Assembly: GCA_913061345.1 (NCBI GenBank)
Contig: CAJXTZ010000045.1
Coordinates: forward strand, 1-19,185
Direction of reading: 5' to 3'
Origin: an uncultured Erythrobacter sp.
GTDB lineage: Bacteria; Pseudomonadota; Alphaproteobacteria; Sphingomonadales; Sphingomonadaceae
DNA: 19,185 bases
The notes under the pieces are model-generated. The model was not told where the DNA came from and did not search any database. It saw only the letters and a program-made list of their open reading frames with translations. The translations under genes and the position numbers were made by a program. Below, piece by piece: positions 8,694-16,741 of the stretch (within the stretch, counting starts at the first letter, position 1; each line of letters starts with the position of its first letter).

Positions 8694-9941
8694 TCAGCTT
8701 TTGGTGGAATTGTTTTCCAACCGCTGACCGATAGCTGCGACAAGCTGCTCAAAAGGTTCGTTTCGGCGCAAGTTAATGTCGTTCTGCGGGAAAGGAATTT
8801 CGATATCGTTCTCTTTGAACAACTGCCAGATGCGCTTGTAGACATCCGAGCGAATGTTGGCGAGGCCGCCTTCGGGGTCGCTGATCCAGAAGCGCAATTC
8901 GAAATCGACCGAACTGTTGCCGAAAGCCATGATATTCACGCGCGCCTTGGGAGCGTTGAGGATGCGCGGGGTCTCTTCCACTGCCTTGTAGAGCAGCTTT
9001 TCTACAAGTTCGAGATCGCTGTCGTAGGATACGCCCACGGGTGCTTTCACCCGCACGTCGCGCGAACTGTAGGACCAGTTGACCACCTGGTTGATCATCA
9101 GGTTCTCGTTAGGAATGAGATATTCGGTCTGGTCCCGCGTTACTACCGAGATAGCACGGATGCCGATCTTGCGGATTTGGCCGAAACCCTCGTTACCGGC
9201 TGAATCTGCGACGGAAATCACGTCACCCGGTTTGATCGACTTATCCATCAGCAGGATAATCCCCGCGATCAGGTTACCGAAGGTCTTCTGCAGGCCGAAA
9301 CCGATGGCGAGACCGAAGGCTCCGGAGAACACCGCCAGCGCCGTCAGGTCGATACCCAGCAGGTCTATCCCGATCAGGAAGGCCATCGCCCAGATCACGA
9401 TGGTGGAGATTTTCTCGGTCAGCAGCCGCTGCGAACTGTCAAGCTTGGTGATGCGACGAAGTGCAAATCGGCTAAGCCGCGTTATCGCCCAGGCAATAAA
9501 GATGACCAACGCGATGACGAACATCAGAACGACGGCATCCCAGAGCGAGAAACTGATCGAACCGATTCTCACGGCTGCGGAATCGAGGGTGTCCACGATA
9601 CCACCTACGGTTTCGCTGCGCTCGGTTACTGCATCGCGCAGATCGTCCGACGTGGTTATCGCCGTGACCGCTTCTGGTTCGATTGTGGGCTGTGGATCGG
9701 GAATAGCCAGCAAAGGCTCGCCCGTTTCAGGGTCGAGGATCGGTTCGCCGGTTACAGGGTCCATGATGGGCACAGCTTCCTGCGGGGCGGGAACGCCCAT
9801 CAGTTGCTCTCCCGTTTCAGGATCGATCAATGGTTCGCCCGTGTTTGGGTCGCGCAGCGGCACCGCGTCGGGGTTTATCTCCTCGGTGGAGGTCGGATCT
9901 GCCACAGTAGCGGAAACGGGCAGTGTCGCAGTCGTGCTCAT
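8694..9941 (-). CDS. MscS-family mechanosensitive ion channel with repeat-rich N-terminus
   Basis: A 415-residue small-conductance mechanosensitive channel homologue in the inner membrane. An N-terminal hydrophilic region of about 125 residues comes first, then membrane helices near 133-154 and 173-197. The pore-lining helix follows, with the Gly/Ala pattern GAFGLAIGFGLQKTFGNLIAG (207-227). The MscS beta domain (KPGDVISV, then IGIRAISVVTRDQTEYLIPN) and the alpha/beta C-terminal domain complete it. Residues 27-86 are two tandem 30-residue units, each with two DPxTGEPL-like turns, which is not part of the standard MscS core. The start codon overlaps the metC stop by one base (TGATG), so translation is likely coupled. 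A role in osmotic shock relief is inferred from the family. Confidence 0.92.
   Translation of the reverse strand: MSTTATLPVSATVADPTSTEEINPDAVPLRDPNTGEPLIDPETGEQLMGVPAPQEAVPIMDPVTGEPILDPETGEPLLAIPDPQPTIEPEAVTAITTSDDLRDAVTERSETVGGIVDTLDSAAVRIGSISFSLWDAVVLMFVIALVIFIAWAITRLSRFALRRITKLDSSQRLLTEKISTIVIWAMAFLIGIDLLGIDLTALAVFSGAFGLAIGFGLQKTFGNLIAGIILLMDKSIKPGDVISVADSAGNEGFGQIRKIGIRAISVVTRDQTEYLIPNENLMINQVVNWSYSSRDVRVKAPVGVSYDSDLELVEKLLYKAVEETPRILNAPKARVNIMAFGNSSVDFELRFWISDPEGGLANIRSDVYKRIWQLFKENDIEIPFPQNDINLRRNEPFEQLVAAIGQRLENNSTKS
9684..9863 (-). repeat. Two tandem 90-base units in the mscS N-terminus
   Basis: Two adjoining 90-base units encode residues 27-56 and 57-86 of the channel. Each unit starts with VP, carries two copies of a DP-x-TGE-P/Q turn, and ends in a Pro-rich linker (GVPAPQEA, AIPDPQPT). 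The DNA of the two units is similar but not identical, so the duplication is old enough to have diverged or is under selection at the protein level. Confidence 0.85.
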
Positions 9942-11155
9942 CAGCTTCCCATTGCGTCCAGACCCCCGGCGAGATCGCCGATCAGGTCGCCTGCATCTTC
10001 TAGCCCTATCGATAGGCGCACGCCAAGTCCGCTGCCCTCGTCAATACCCGGCGGCCATGGTCGCAGCGTATGAACGGGGGCCGGGTCGAACGGGATGGCG
10101 AGACTTTCGAAGCCGCCCCAGCTAAAGCCGATGCCGAACAGTTCGAGAGCATCGATCAGGCGTGTGCGGGCAGCGACATCCGCGCCCTTCGCCAACACGA
10201 AGCTAAAGAGGCCGCAGCCGCCGGAGAAGTCTCGCTGCCAGAGATCGTGTCCCGGCACGCCGGGCAGCATGGGGCATAGGACTGCGGAAATAGCCGATTG
10301 GGCGGAGAGCCACTCGGCTACCTCGATCGCCGTGCCGGTCGATTGGTGCAACCGCACCTGCATGGTGCGCAGCCCGCGCAAGGCGAGAGCAGCATCGTCG
10401 GGCGAGACGACCTGACCCATGAATTGCGCCTGCCGCCGGATGCGGTTGATAACGGGCTTTGCGGCAGTGGCGCTTCCCATCATCACGTCGGAATGCCCAC
10501 CCACATGCTTGGTGAGGCTCATCACCGAAACGTCGCAGCCGTGTTTTAGTGCGGGAAAGCCGAGCGGGGTGGCCCATGTGTTATCGAGAATGGACAAGAT
10601 CCCGTGCTGGCGGGCCATCGCCGCGAGCTTGGGAATGTCGCACACTTCCAGCGTCAGACTGCCGGGACTTTCCAGCATGACCGCCTTGGTCTTGTCGTTG
10701 ATCAAGTCTTCCAGACTATCCGGCTGGAGCGGATCGAACGGGCGCGCGGTGATGCCGAACTGCTTGAGCATCGATAGCGCGATATTGCGCGTCGGCTCAT
10801 AGACATTATCCGTCACCAGCAGTTCATCGCCCGGACGCAGCAGCGCCATCAGCGTGCAGGCGATAGCGGCAACCCCGCTGGGGAACAGTTCGGTTCCCTC
10901 GGCCCCCGGTTCGAGTTCGGTCAAGGCATCGGCCAGCGCCCATTGCGTAGGTCCGCCGCGGCGACCGTAGTAGAAATGACCATCCTCGTTCGGGCGGCCT
11001 CCCGCCAGGTCTTCGCAATCTTCATAAAGATGCGTGCTGGCGCGCCAGACTGGCGGGCTTACGACCCGGCCCTTGCTGCCGGGTACGCTGGTCCATTCGC
11101 GCTTGCGACCCACCTCGACCAGACGGGTGGCAGGCTTATGATCGTTGCTGCTCAT
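9941..11155 (-). CDS. metC: Cystathionine beta-lyase
   Basis: A 404-residue PLP enzyme of the Cys/Met metabolism family, cleaving cystathionine to homocysteine, pyruvate and ammonia in methionine synthesis. The PLP lysine is K216 in SLTKHVGGHSD, preceded by the cofactor aspartate in SILDNTWATPLGF. Upstream are YYGRRGGPTQ and LFPSGVAAIA, which help bind the cofactor phosphate and substrate. The TKxxGGHSDxxMG form is closer to MetC than to cystathionine gamma-synthase, though substrate specificity in this family is not fully readable from sequence. The frame is open further upstream inside sseA. The ATG at 11155 is chosen because it overlaps the sseA stop by 4 bases and gives the family length. 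Confidence 0.9.
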   Translation of the reverse strand: MSSNDHKPATRLVEVGRKREWTSVPGSKGRVVSPPVWRASTHLYEDCEDLAGGRPNEDGHFYYGRRGGPTQWALADALTELEPGAEGTELFPSGVAAIACTLMALLRPGDELLVTDNVYEPTRNIALSMLKQFGITARPFDPLQPDSLEDLINDKTKAVMLESPGSLTLEVCDIPKLAAMARQHGILSILDNTWATPLGFPALKHGCDVSVMSLTKHVGGHSDVMMGSATAAKPVINRIRRQAQFMGQVVSPDDAALALRGLRTMQVRLHQSTGTAIEVAEWLSAQSAISAVLCPMLPGVPGHDLWQRDFSGGCGLFSFVLAKGADVAARTRLIDALELFGIGFSWGGFESLAIPFDPAPVHTLRPWPPGIDEGSGLGVRLSIGLEDAGDLIGDLAGGLDAMGS

Positions 11156-12033
11156 TCGCGGCTTTCCCCCGTGCCGGAACCGGCGCCGGCCCCGGTCTCC
11201 TTCGGCGTGTCCGGATCGGTTCCCCAATCGCTCCAGCTGCCATCGTACAAGGCGGTGTCGTTCTTGCCGAGGATATCCAGCGCAAACAGCAGTACCGAGG
11301 CCGTAACCCCGCTGCCGCAACTGGCAATGATCGGTTGGTCAAGATCGACGCCCGCCTTGGCAAATTCGGCGCGCAGCCCGGCCTCGTCCTTGAACGTGCC
11401 ATCTGCTTCCAGAACTTGGTCGAAAGGCACATTGTACGAACCTGGTATATGGCCGTCTGCCACTTCGGGCCGAAAATCGGGCTCCTTGCCGGTGAAGCGC
11501 GGATTGTCACGGGCATCGACGAGCTGTTCGGTCTGTGTCTGTAGATTGGCGCGCACATCGCCCTTGTCGCGCAGCTGCCCTCTGCCGCCGGTGGAAGTAA
11601 AGGTGGACGATCCGAACTGCGCGCGGCCATCTTCTACAGGCCGCCCTTCGGCCATCCACTTCTGCATTCCGCCATCGAGGATCGCAACATTCTCTACACC
11701 GTACAACAGACAGATAAACCAGGCGCGGGCCGAGGTGCGCATATCGCTGTTGTCGTAGAGAACGAGGCGGTCTGTCTCTCGCAGGCCTAGCCGTCCCATA
11801 TGGGCGTTGAACTGAGTGCGGGTGGGCAGGGCGGACATGAGGTCGCCGTCTGGATCGACAAGGTTCTTCAAATCGAGAAAGCGCGCGCCAGGGATATGTG
11901 CGCTTTCGTATTCCGCAAAGGCATCGCGCCCCGTCATGGGGAGATGGGCCGAGGCATCCAGTATCACCAGACCCTCCGCGCCCAGCTCCCCTGCAAGCGA
12001 TCGGGTGGTGTCGAGCGAAGTCACGGAATTCAT
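11152..12033 (-). CDS. sseA: 3-mercaptopyruvate sulfurtransferase
   Basis: A 293-residue two-domain rhodanese. The N-terminal domain is catalytically inactive and has HIPGARFLDL (46-55) and YDNSDMRTSARAWF. The C-terminal domain has GHIPGSYNVPF (194-204) and the active loop CGSGVTAS with Cys239. CGSGVTA marks mercaptopyruvate sulfurtransferases, as opposed to the CRKGVT loop of thiosulfate rhodaneses. It moves sulfur from 3-mercaptopyruvate, a cysteine breakdown product, to thiol acceptors or cyanide. The last 15 or so residues are Gly/Ala/Ser-rich and probably disordered. Its ATG at 12033 is the first gene of the minus-strand sulfur block, and it overlaps metC by 4 bases. The divergent queF starts 84 bases away, so both promoters must lie in that gap. 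Confidence 0.92.
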   Translation of the reverse strand: MNSVTSLDTTRSLAGELGAEGLVILDASAHLPMTGRDAFAEYESAHIPGARFLDLKNLVDPDGDLMSALPTRTQFNAHMGRLGLRETDRLVLYDNSDMRTSARAWFICLLYGVENVAILDGGMQKWMAEGRPVEDGRAQFGSSTFTSTGGRGQLRDKGDVRANLQTQTEQLVDARDNPRFTGKEPDFRPEVADGHIPGSYNVPFDQVLEADGTFKDEAGLRAEFAKAGVDLDQPIIASCGSGVTASVLLFALDILGKNDTALYDGSWSDWGTDPDTPKETGAGAGSGTGESRE

Positions 12034-12116
12034 GCAGCTAGCCTAACCTGCGGCGCAGCTTACGTAAATGGTGAGCACGCTTGCACTCGGGCCCAAGTCA
12101 CGCCATTTGGCCCGCC

Positions 12117-12584
12117 ATGAGCGACACAGACAATTCGGCAAAGCCGCTTCATCTCGGCAAGACCAGCGCGCTGCCCGCGACGCCGGAAAAAGCCGTGCTC
12201 GATTACGTCCCCAACCCTAGGCGGGGGACACTCTACCTGGTGCGCTTTGCCGCGCCGGAATTCACCTCGCTGTGCCCTGTGACCGGCCAGCCGGACTTTG
12301 CGCACCTTGTGATCGACTATGCTCCCGGCGAAACGATCGTGGAGAGCAAGAGCCTGAAGCTGTTTCTTGGCGCTTTCCGTAACCACGATGGTTTTCACGA
12401 AGATGTAACCGTTGGCATTGGGCAGCGTCTGTTTGAGGAAATGGAGCCGCGCTGGCTGCGCATCGGCGGCTACTGGTATCCGCGCGGCGGAATACCGATC
12501 GACGTTTTCTGGCAAAGCGGCGCACCGCCCGAAGAATTGTGGCTGCCCGATCAGGGCGTTGCATCCTATCGCGGGCGCGGGTGA
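12117..12584 (+). CDS. queF: NADPH-dependent 7-cyano-7-deazaguanine reductase
   Basis: QueF reduces preQ0 to preQ1 with NADPH in the synthesis of the wobble nucleoside queuosine. The 155-residue protein is of the short, unimodular type. The thioimide-forming Cys53 is in [13 protein letters not shown], the acid Asp60 follows, and the signature ESKSLKLF (76-83) precedes FHEDV with the substrate-binding His and Glu. The ATG at 12117 is chosen. A TTG at 12081 would only add a 12-residue extension not seen in the family. It is divergent from sseA and precedes ugd by about 80 bases. No preQ1 riboswitch is recognisable in the 84-base leader. Confidence 0.95.
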   Translation: MSDTDNSAKPLHLGKTSALPATPEKAVLDYVPNPRRGTLYLVRFAAPEFTSLCPVTGQPDFAHLVIDYAPGETIVESKSLKLFLGAFRNHDGFHEDVTVGIGQRLFEEMEPRWLRIGGYWYPRGGIPIDVFWQSGAPPEELWLPDQGVASYRGRG

Positions 12585-12663
12585 ACAAGACAGATTAACG
12601 AACGTCTGACTTTCGCGCGTCATGAGCCGCGCGACTACTGACCATGAATTTTGGGGGTTTTCA

Positions 12664-13968
12664 ATGCGTATTGTGATGATTGGTACAGGCTATGTGGGTC
12701 TTGTTTCGGGCGCCTGCTTTGCCGATTTTGGCCATGATGTGATCTGCGTCGACAAGGATCAGTCGAAGATAGACGCCTTGCTGAATGGCGAGATCCCCAT
12801 TTTCGAACCCGGTCTGGACGAACTGGTGGCCAAGAACGTGGAAGCGGGGCGACTTTCGTTCACGCTGGACCTGCAGCAAGCGCTACCGGGCACCGACGCT
12901 GTGTTCATCGCGGTGGGAACCCCAAGCCGCCGCGGCGATGGCCATGCGGACCTTTCCTACGTCTATGCAGCGGCGCGCGAGATGGCGCCGATCCTTCCCA
13001 GAGGCGTGGTAGTGATCGATAAATCCACCGTGCCTGTGGGGACCGGTGACGAGGTGGAGCGCATCATTCGCGAGGAAGCACCGGAGCTGGAATTCTCGGT
13101 TGCTTCCAATCCTGAATTTTTGCGCGAAGGCGCAGCGATCGACGATTTCAAACGGCCCGATCGCGTGGTGATCGGTGTGAATGACGAGCACGCGGAAAAT
13201 GTGCTGCAGGAAATCTATCGCCCGCTCACCCGCAACGAGTCGCCACTGGTGGTAATGAGCCGACGGGCCGCCGAACTGACGAAGTATGCGGGCAATGCCT
13301 TCCTCGCTACGAAGATCGGCTTCATCAACGAAATCGCCGATCTATGCGAAAAGGTGGGCGCGGATGTGCGCGACGTGGCGAAGGGCATCGGGCTGGACAG
13401 CCGCATTGGCAATCGCTTCCTGATGCCGGGGCCGGGGTATGGCGGCAGTTGCTTCCCGAAGGATACGCTCGCACTGCTGAAAACCGGACAGGACTACGAA
13501 AGCCCGCTCCGCATCGTGGAAAGCGTGGTTGCCAGTAACGACAACCGCAAGCGTGGCATGGGCCGCAAGGTGATCAATGCGCTGGGCGGCGGTGATCTGC
13601 ACGGCAGAACTGTTGCGGTGCTGGGATTGACGTTCAAGGCCAATACCGATGACATGCGCGACAGCCCGGCCATCAGCGTGGTGCAAGCATTGCAGGACGC
13701 AGGGATCGCGGTGAAGGCATTTGATCCCGAAGGCATGGGCCAGGCGAAAAAGGTGCTGGACAAGGTTACCTATTGTGACGGACCGTACGAAGCGATGGAA
13801 GGCGCGGATGCTGCCGTCATCGTGACCGAATGGGACACTTTCCGGGCACTCGATCTCGAACGGGTAAAGGGTCTGCTCAGCAAGCCCTTGCTGGTGGACC
13901 TGCGCAACCTTTACAGCCGCAGCGATGTGGAGCGCCACGGTTTCACCTACATCGCCGTGGGGCGGTAA
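12664..13968 (+). CDS. ugd: UDP-glucose 6-dehydrogenase
   Basis: This 434-residue enzyme oxidises UDP-glucose to UDP-glucuronate with two NAD+, feeding polysaccharide, capsule or lipid glycan synthesis. The N-terminal Rossmann motif is MRIVMIGTGYVGLVSG. The family lysine is in TKYAGNAFLATKIGF (206-220), and the catalytic Cys263 is in PGPGYGGSCFPKDT. A C-terminal UDP-binding domain begins around GRTVAVLGLTFKANTDDMRD. The start is the ATG at 12664, preceded by a GGGGG ribosome site. An in-frame upstream ATG at 12622 would add 14 residues ahead of the conserved start. No other glycan gene is in the window, so the product's use cannot be told here. Confidence 0.95.
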   Translation: MRIVMIGTGYVGLVSGACFADFGHDVICVDKDQSKIDALLNGEIPIFEPGLDELVAKNVEAGRLSFTLDLQQALPGTDAVFIAVGTPSRRGDGHADLSYVYAAAREMAPILPRGVVVIDKSTVPVGTGDEVERIIREEAPELEFSVASNPEFLREGAAIDDFKRPDRVVIGVNDEHAENVLQEIYRPLTRNESPLVVMSRRAAELTKYAGNAFLATKIGFINEIADLCEKVGADVRDVAKGIGLDSRIGNRFLMPGPGYGGSCFPKDTLALLKTGQDYESPLRIVESVVASNDNRKRGMGRKVINALGGGDLHGRTVAVLGLTFKANTDDMRDSPAISVVQALQDAGIAVKAFDPEGMGQAKKVLDKVTYCDGPYEAMEGADAAVIVTEWDTFRALDLERVKGLLSKPLLVDLRNLYSRSDVERHGFTYIAVGR

Positions 13969-13979
13969 TTCCCGCACAA

Positions 13980-14003
13980 CACTACCAGCCGGGTGGTGCG
14001 TTT
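13980..14003 (+). terminator. Candidate terminator after ugd
   Basis: CACTACC (13980-13986) pairs with GGTGGTG (13992-13998) around a five-base loop, with one T-G wobble, 11 bases after the ugd stop. Only three T residues follow, two bases after the stem, so termination strength is doubtful. Confidence 0.4.
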
Positions 14004-14025
14004 CTGCCAGTCTGCCCTGGACACC

Positions 14026-14060
14026 AAGGAAAAAGAGGAGACGCGAGCACGCGCCTCCTC
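14026..14060 (-). terminator. Intrinsic terminator of the SRPBCC-ADH-SDR operon
   Basis: On the minus strand, an 11-base stem forms from GAGGAGGCGCG and CGCGUCUCCUC around a four-base loop (14060 to 14035), followed at once by UUUUUCCUU. One pair is a G-U wobble in the minus-strand RNA but an A-C mismatch in the plus-strand copy. The hairpin is therefore better on the minus strand, and the U-tract also lies on that side. It begins 43 bases after the SDR stop. Confidence 0.85.
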
Positions 14061-14103
14061 CAGCGAATCCCATGATGAGTTCTTGCTCGGCATTAATGCG
14101 TCG

Positions 14104-14910
14104 TCAGGAGTCCTGCGATTGCGGCTTTGCCATGCGTTCGTGCATTTTCGACACCACTCCGGCCGGCAGAATATCCGCAAAGAAATATTGGACCTTGTTC
14201 ATCAGACCGCTGACTTCCTTTGTTTCCCCTTTCAGCAAGGCTTCGTAACCATCCTTTGCAACCTTGGCCGGATCGGCCTTCTGGTCGGTTTTGCCGACCA
14301 TCGTGTCGTCTTCCATGTCAGCATTTTTAAAAAATTCGGTGTCCGTCACGCCCGGCAAGAGGCAGCTTACGACGACATCGGTTTCCTTCAACTCGGTTGC
14401 CAGACCCACACAAAAATCGTCGATGAACGCCTTCGTCGAATTATAGATGAGATTGTAAGGTCCGGGCATGTCGCCCACGATCGAACCGGTTACAAGGATG
14501 CGTCCCATGTTGCGCTCTCGCATGGTGCGACCCACGCGGTAGATGAGGGACACCGTACCCGTGATATTGGTATGGATCGTGTGAGCGATCTGGTTCCATT
14601 CCTGATCGAGAAACGCACCGCCTTCGGCCGTACCGGCATTGGCGATGAGATTGTCGACCGGTCGGGTTCCGATCTTGGTCACAAGCTCGTCGACCCCCTC
14701 CCGCGTTGCCAGGTCGCATTTGAGGGTTTCGACTGAAGCCGCGCCGCACTGGCGAATTTCAGTCTCGGCTTCCGACAGGTCCCGGTCTGCGACCAGCAGC
14801 AGGTCGCAGCCATCCTTCGCGGCCAATTTGGCGAGTTCGAGACCGATTCCGCTGCTGGCACCCGTTACGACTGTGAAACCGCTCAGCTTGTCCACTTTGT
14901 TCTTGCTCAT
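14104..14910 (-). CDS. Short-chain dehydrogenase/reductase (classical SDR)
   Basis: A 268-residue classical SDR. The coenzyme motif TGASSGIG lies at 16-23, NAG at 91-93, and the catalytic Ser143, Tyr156 and Lys160 in the YNSTK motif. An Asp and Arg after the second strand (VADRDL, 40-45) fits NAD or NADP use and does not settle which. The substrate is unknown. The ATG at 14910 is chosen because it makes a 4-base overlap with the alcohol dehydrogenase stop. The open frame extends 22 codons further upstream inside that gene. It is the last gene of the trio, before the intrinsic terminator. Its C-terminal third is more variable and contains a Met/Asp-rich segment (NADMEDDTMVG). Confidence 0.92.
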   Translation of the reverse strand: MSKNKVDKLSGFTVVTGASSGIGLELAKLAAKDGCDLLLVADRDLSEAETEIRQCGAASVETLKCDLATREGVDELVTKIGTRPVDNLIANAGTAEGGAFLDQEWNQIAHTIHTNITGTVSLIYRVGRTMRERNMGRILVTGSIVGDMPGPYNLIYNSTKAFIDDFCVGLATELKETDVVVSCLLPGVTDTEFFKNADMEDDTMVGKTDQKADPAKVAKDGYEALLKGETKEVSGLMNKVQYFFADILPAGVVSKMHERMAKPQSQDS

Positions 14911-16094
14911 CGAGCAATCTCCATATCTGGCTTGAGGACGACCTTGGTCCATTCGTTCTGTTCTTCGCGGAAGCATTTGTAGCCGCGCGGTGCATCCTCC
15001 AGCGGGAGGCGATGCGAAATCATGAAGGTCGTATCGAGCGTGCCTTCCTCGATTTTTTCGAGCAGGTCCTTGGTATAGCGTTGGACGTGGGTTTGCCCGC
15101 TACGCACCTGCAATCCCTTTTCCATCAGCGCGCCGAGGGGGAATTTGTCGGTCATACCCCCATAGACACCGGGTATCGACACGCGGCCGCCGGGTCGCAC
15201 GGCGAGGATCGCCTGTTTCAGCGCCTTCGCCCTGTCTGCGCCAATGCCGACCTTCTGCTTGGCGATATCGAGCATATTGTCGATGGCGAAGCCGTGCGCT
15301 TCCATGCCCACGGCATCGATCACGGCGTCCACGCCGATCCCGCCCGACATTTCCATCAGTGCTTCGCGCACGTTGGTCTTGCGAAAGTCGATGGTTTCGG
15401 CGCCCATCTGCTCGGCCAGTTTCAAACGGTTGGGATAGTGATCGATGGCAATCACCTTGCTCGCGCCCATTACGATTGCAGACTGGATGGCGAACAGACC
15501 CACCGGCCCGCATCCCCAGACCGCTACCGTATCATCAGGCTGTATCTCGGCATTTTCCGCCCCCATCCAGCCTGTGGGCAGGATATCCGAAAGAAACAGC
15601 ACCTTGTCGTCCTCCAGGTGATCGGGGATGACTATGGGCCCGACATCCGAATAAGGCACGCGCACATATTCGGCCTGTCCGCCCGAATAGCCGCCCGTCA
15701 GGTGCGAATAGCCGAACAGCGCCCCCATCGGATGGCCGTAGAGCGTGGCGGACATGTCCTGCTTCTCGGCCGGGTTGGCATTTTCGCAGGCCGAGTATTG
15801 CTTGATATTACAGTGGAAACAGCCGCCGCAGCTGATCGTGAACGGGACGACTACACGTTGCCCCTTTTTCAGCGCGCTGTCCTTGCCGATTTCCACGACC
15901 TCGCCCATGAATTCATGCCCCAGGACGTCGCCCGGCAAGACGCCGGGGATGACGCCGTCGTAAAGGTGGAGGTCGCTGCCACAAATGGCGGTGGAGGTAA
16001 TCTTGATGATGGCATCACGGGAGTTGATGATCTCCGGATCGTCCACAGTATCGATGCGGACGTCATGCGTGCCGTGCCAGGTTAGCGCTTTCAT
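14907..16094 (-). CDS. Zinc-dependent alcohol dehydrogenase (formaldehyde dehydrogenase-like)
   Basis: A 395-residue medium-chain dehydrogenase. Catalytic zinc ligands are Cys38 in ICGSDLH, His60 and Glu61 in LGHEFMGEV, and probably Asp170 in FLSDILPTGWMGA. The structural zinc Cys set is 89, 92, 95 and 103 (CGGCFHCNIKQYSAC). The nucleotide motif is VWGCGPVGLFA (192-202). The Asp ligand and the long form resemble glutathione-independent formaldehyde dehydrogenases and related threonine/alcohol dehydrogenases, so the real substrate could be one of several alcohols or aldehydes. It overlaps the SRPBCC stop by one base (TAATG) and the SDR start by four, so the three are probably made together. 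Confidence 0.93.
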   Translation of the reverse strand: MKALTWHGTHDVRIDTVDDPEIINSRDAIIKITSTAICGSDLHLYDGVIPGVLPGDVLGHEFMGEVVEIGKDSALKKGQRVVVPFTISCGGCFHCNIKQYSACENANPAEKQDMSATLYGHPMGALFGYSHLTGGYSGGQAEYVRVPYSDVGPIVIPDHLEDDKVLFLSDILPTGWMGAENAEIQPDDTVAVWGCGPVGLFAIQSAIVMGASKVIAIDHYPNRLKLAEQMGAETIDFRKTNVREALMEMSGGIGVDAVIDAVGMEAHGFAIDNMLDIAKQKVGIGADRAKALKQAILAVRPGGRVSIPGVYGGMTDKFPLGALMEKGLQVRSGQTHVQRYTKDLLEKIEEGTLDTTFMISHRLPLEDAPRGYKCFREEQNEWTKVVLKPDMEIAR

Positions 16095-16741
16095 TATCTG
16101 TTCTCCTGCTGCTTGGCTTCGCGGGTCTGATCCTTGCGATGGGCCGAGGTGGATATTTCGCCTGTCTCCATTAGCGCCTTGAAACGCTTGAGATCGTGTC
16201 GCGCCTGAACCTCCGGTTCGCGAAGAAACAGCTTTGCCAGCGCACGTCCCGCGGTGCCGCCAGGGGGGTCGTAGGACATAATGAGCGAAACCCGCGTACC
16301 GCGTTCCCCAGGCGCATCTGCGAACTCTACCCGGCCACTCGTGGCGATCTCGGAATCGTCGGTGGACGCCCAGGCGATCCGCTCGTTTTCACGATCATCG
16401 GTCACCTTCGTCACAACATCGACAGTGGTGCCACCGGGGGCCTTGATGACCCATGTCGATGTTTCATCGTGCGAACGGATCGTCTCCAGGTTTTCCATAA
16501 AATCCGGCAAATTCTTGAAGTCCCGCCAGTATGCGTAAAGTTCCGCGCGCGGTTTGCGGATCGTGACGGTGCGTCCGATCGCGGCGTGATCGCCGGGCGG
16601 CGACTTGCGGGTGTAGGCGGGAGCATCGTCGGAGCCCCCCTTACGGCGATTGAGCAAGAAGGCGCCAAAGGCGGCGCCACCAAGGGCCAGGCCTATCCCG
16701 GCAAGGGAAGCGGACGTTCGCAAACCGTTGTCATCTCGCAT
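16094..16741 (-). CDS. Membrane-anchored SRPBCC (START-like) protein
   Basis: A 215-residue protein. Residues about 11-31 form one membrane helix (ASLAGIGLALGGAAFGAFLL) followed by a basic NRRK stop. The rest, from 'HAAIGRTVTIRKPRAELYAY', looks like the polyketide cyclase/SRPBCC lipid-binding fold: WRDFKNLPDFMENLETI, then WVIKAPGG, then RVSLIMSYDPPGG and AKLFLREPEVQARHDLKRF. Such domains bind hydrophobic ligands in a deep cavity. The ligand here is unknown. The ATG at 16741 is preceded by GGAAA, a modest ribosome site. It is the first gene of the trio, with the alcohol dehydrogenase start overlapping its stop. I looked for an EcfG (GGAAC-N16-CGTT) stress promoter upstream and did not find a convincing one. 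Confidence 0.88.
   Translation of the reverse strand: MRDDNGLRTSASLAGIGLALGGAAFGAFLLNRRKGGSDDAPAYTRKSPPGDHAAIGRTVTIRKPRAELYAYWRDFKNLPDFMENLETIRSHDETSTWVIKAPGGTTVDVVTKVTDDRENERIAWASTDDSEIATSGRVEFADAPGERGTRVSLIMSYDPPGGTAGRALAKLFLREPEVQARHDLKRFKALMETGEISTSAHRKDQTREAKQQENR

Noticed and set aside
9079..10125. Plus-strand open frame of 348 codons
   Set aside because: Antisense to mscS and the end of metC. The Ser/Arg/Ile-rich product, with repeats mirroring the mscS repeats, shows it is a shadow.
12034..12116. Possible preQ1 riboswitch ahead of queF
   Set aside because: No compact stem-loop with an A-rich tail and a downstream pairing sequence could be found in the 84-base gap.
15012..16085. Long plus-strand open frame of 357 codons
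   Set aside because: It lies fully antisense to the zinc alcohol dehydrogenase, whose catalytic and structural motifs are clear. The antisense product is His/Asp/Ala-rich without any fold signature, as expected of a GC-rich shadow frame.
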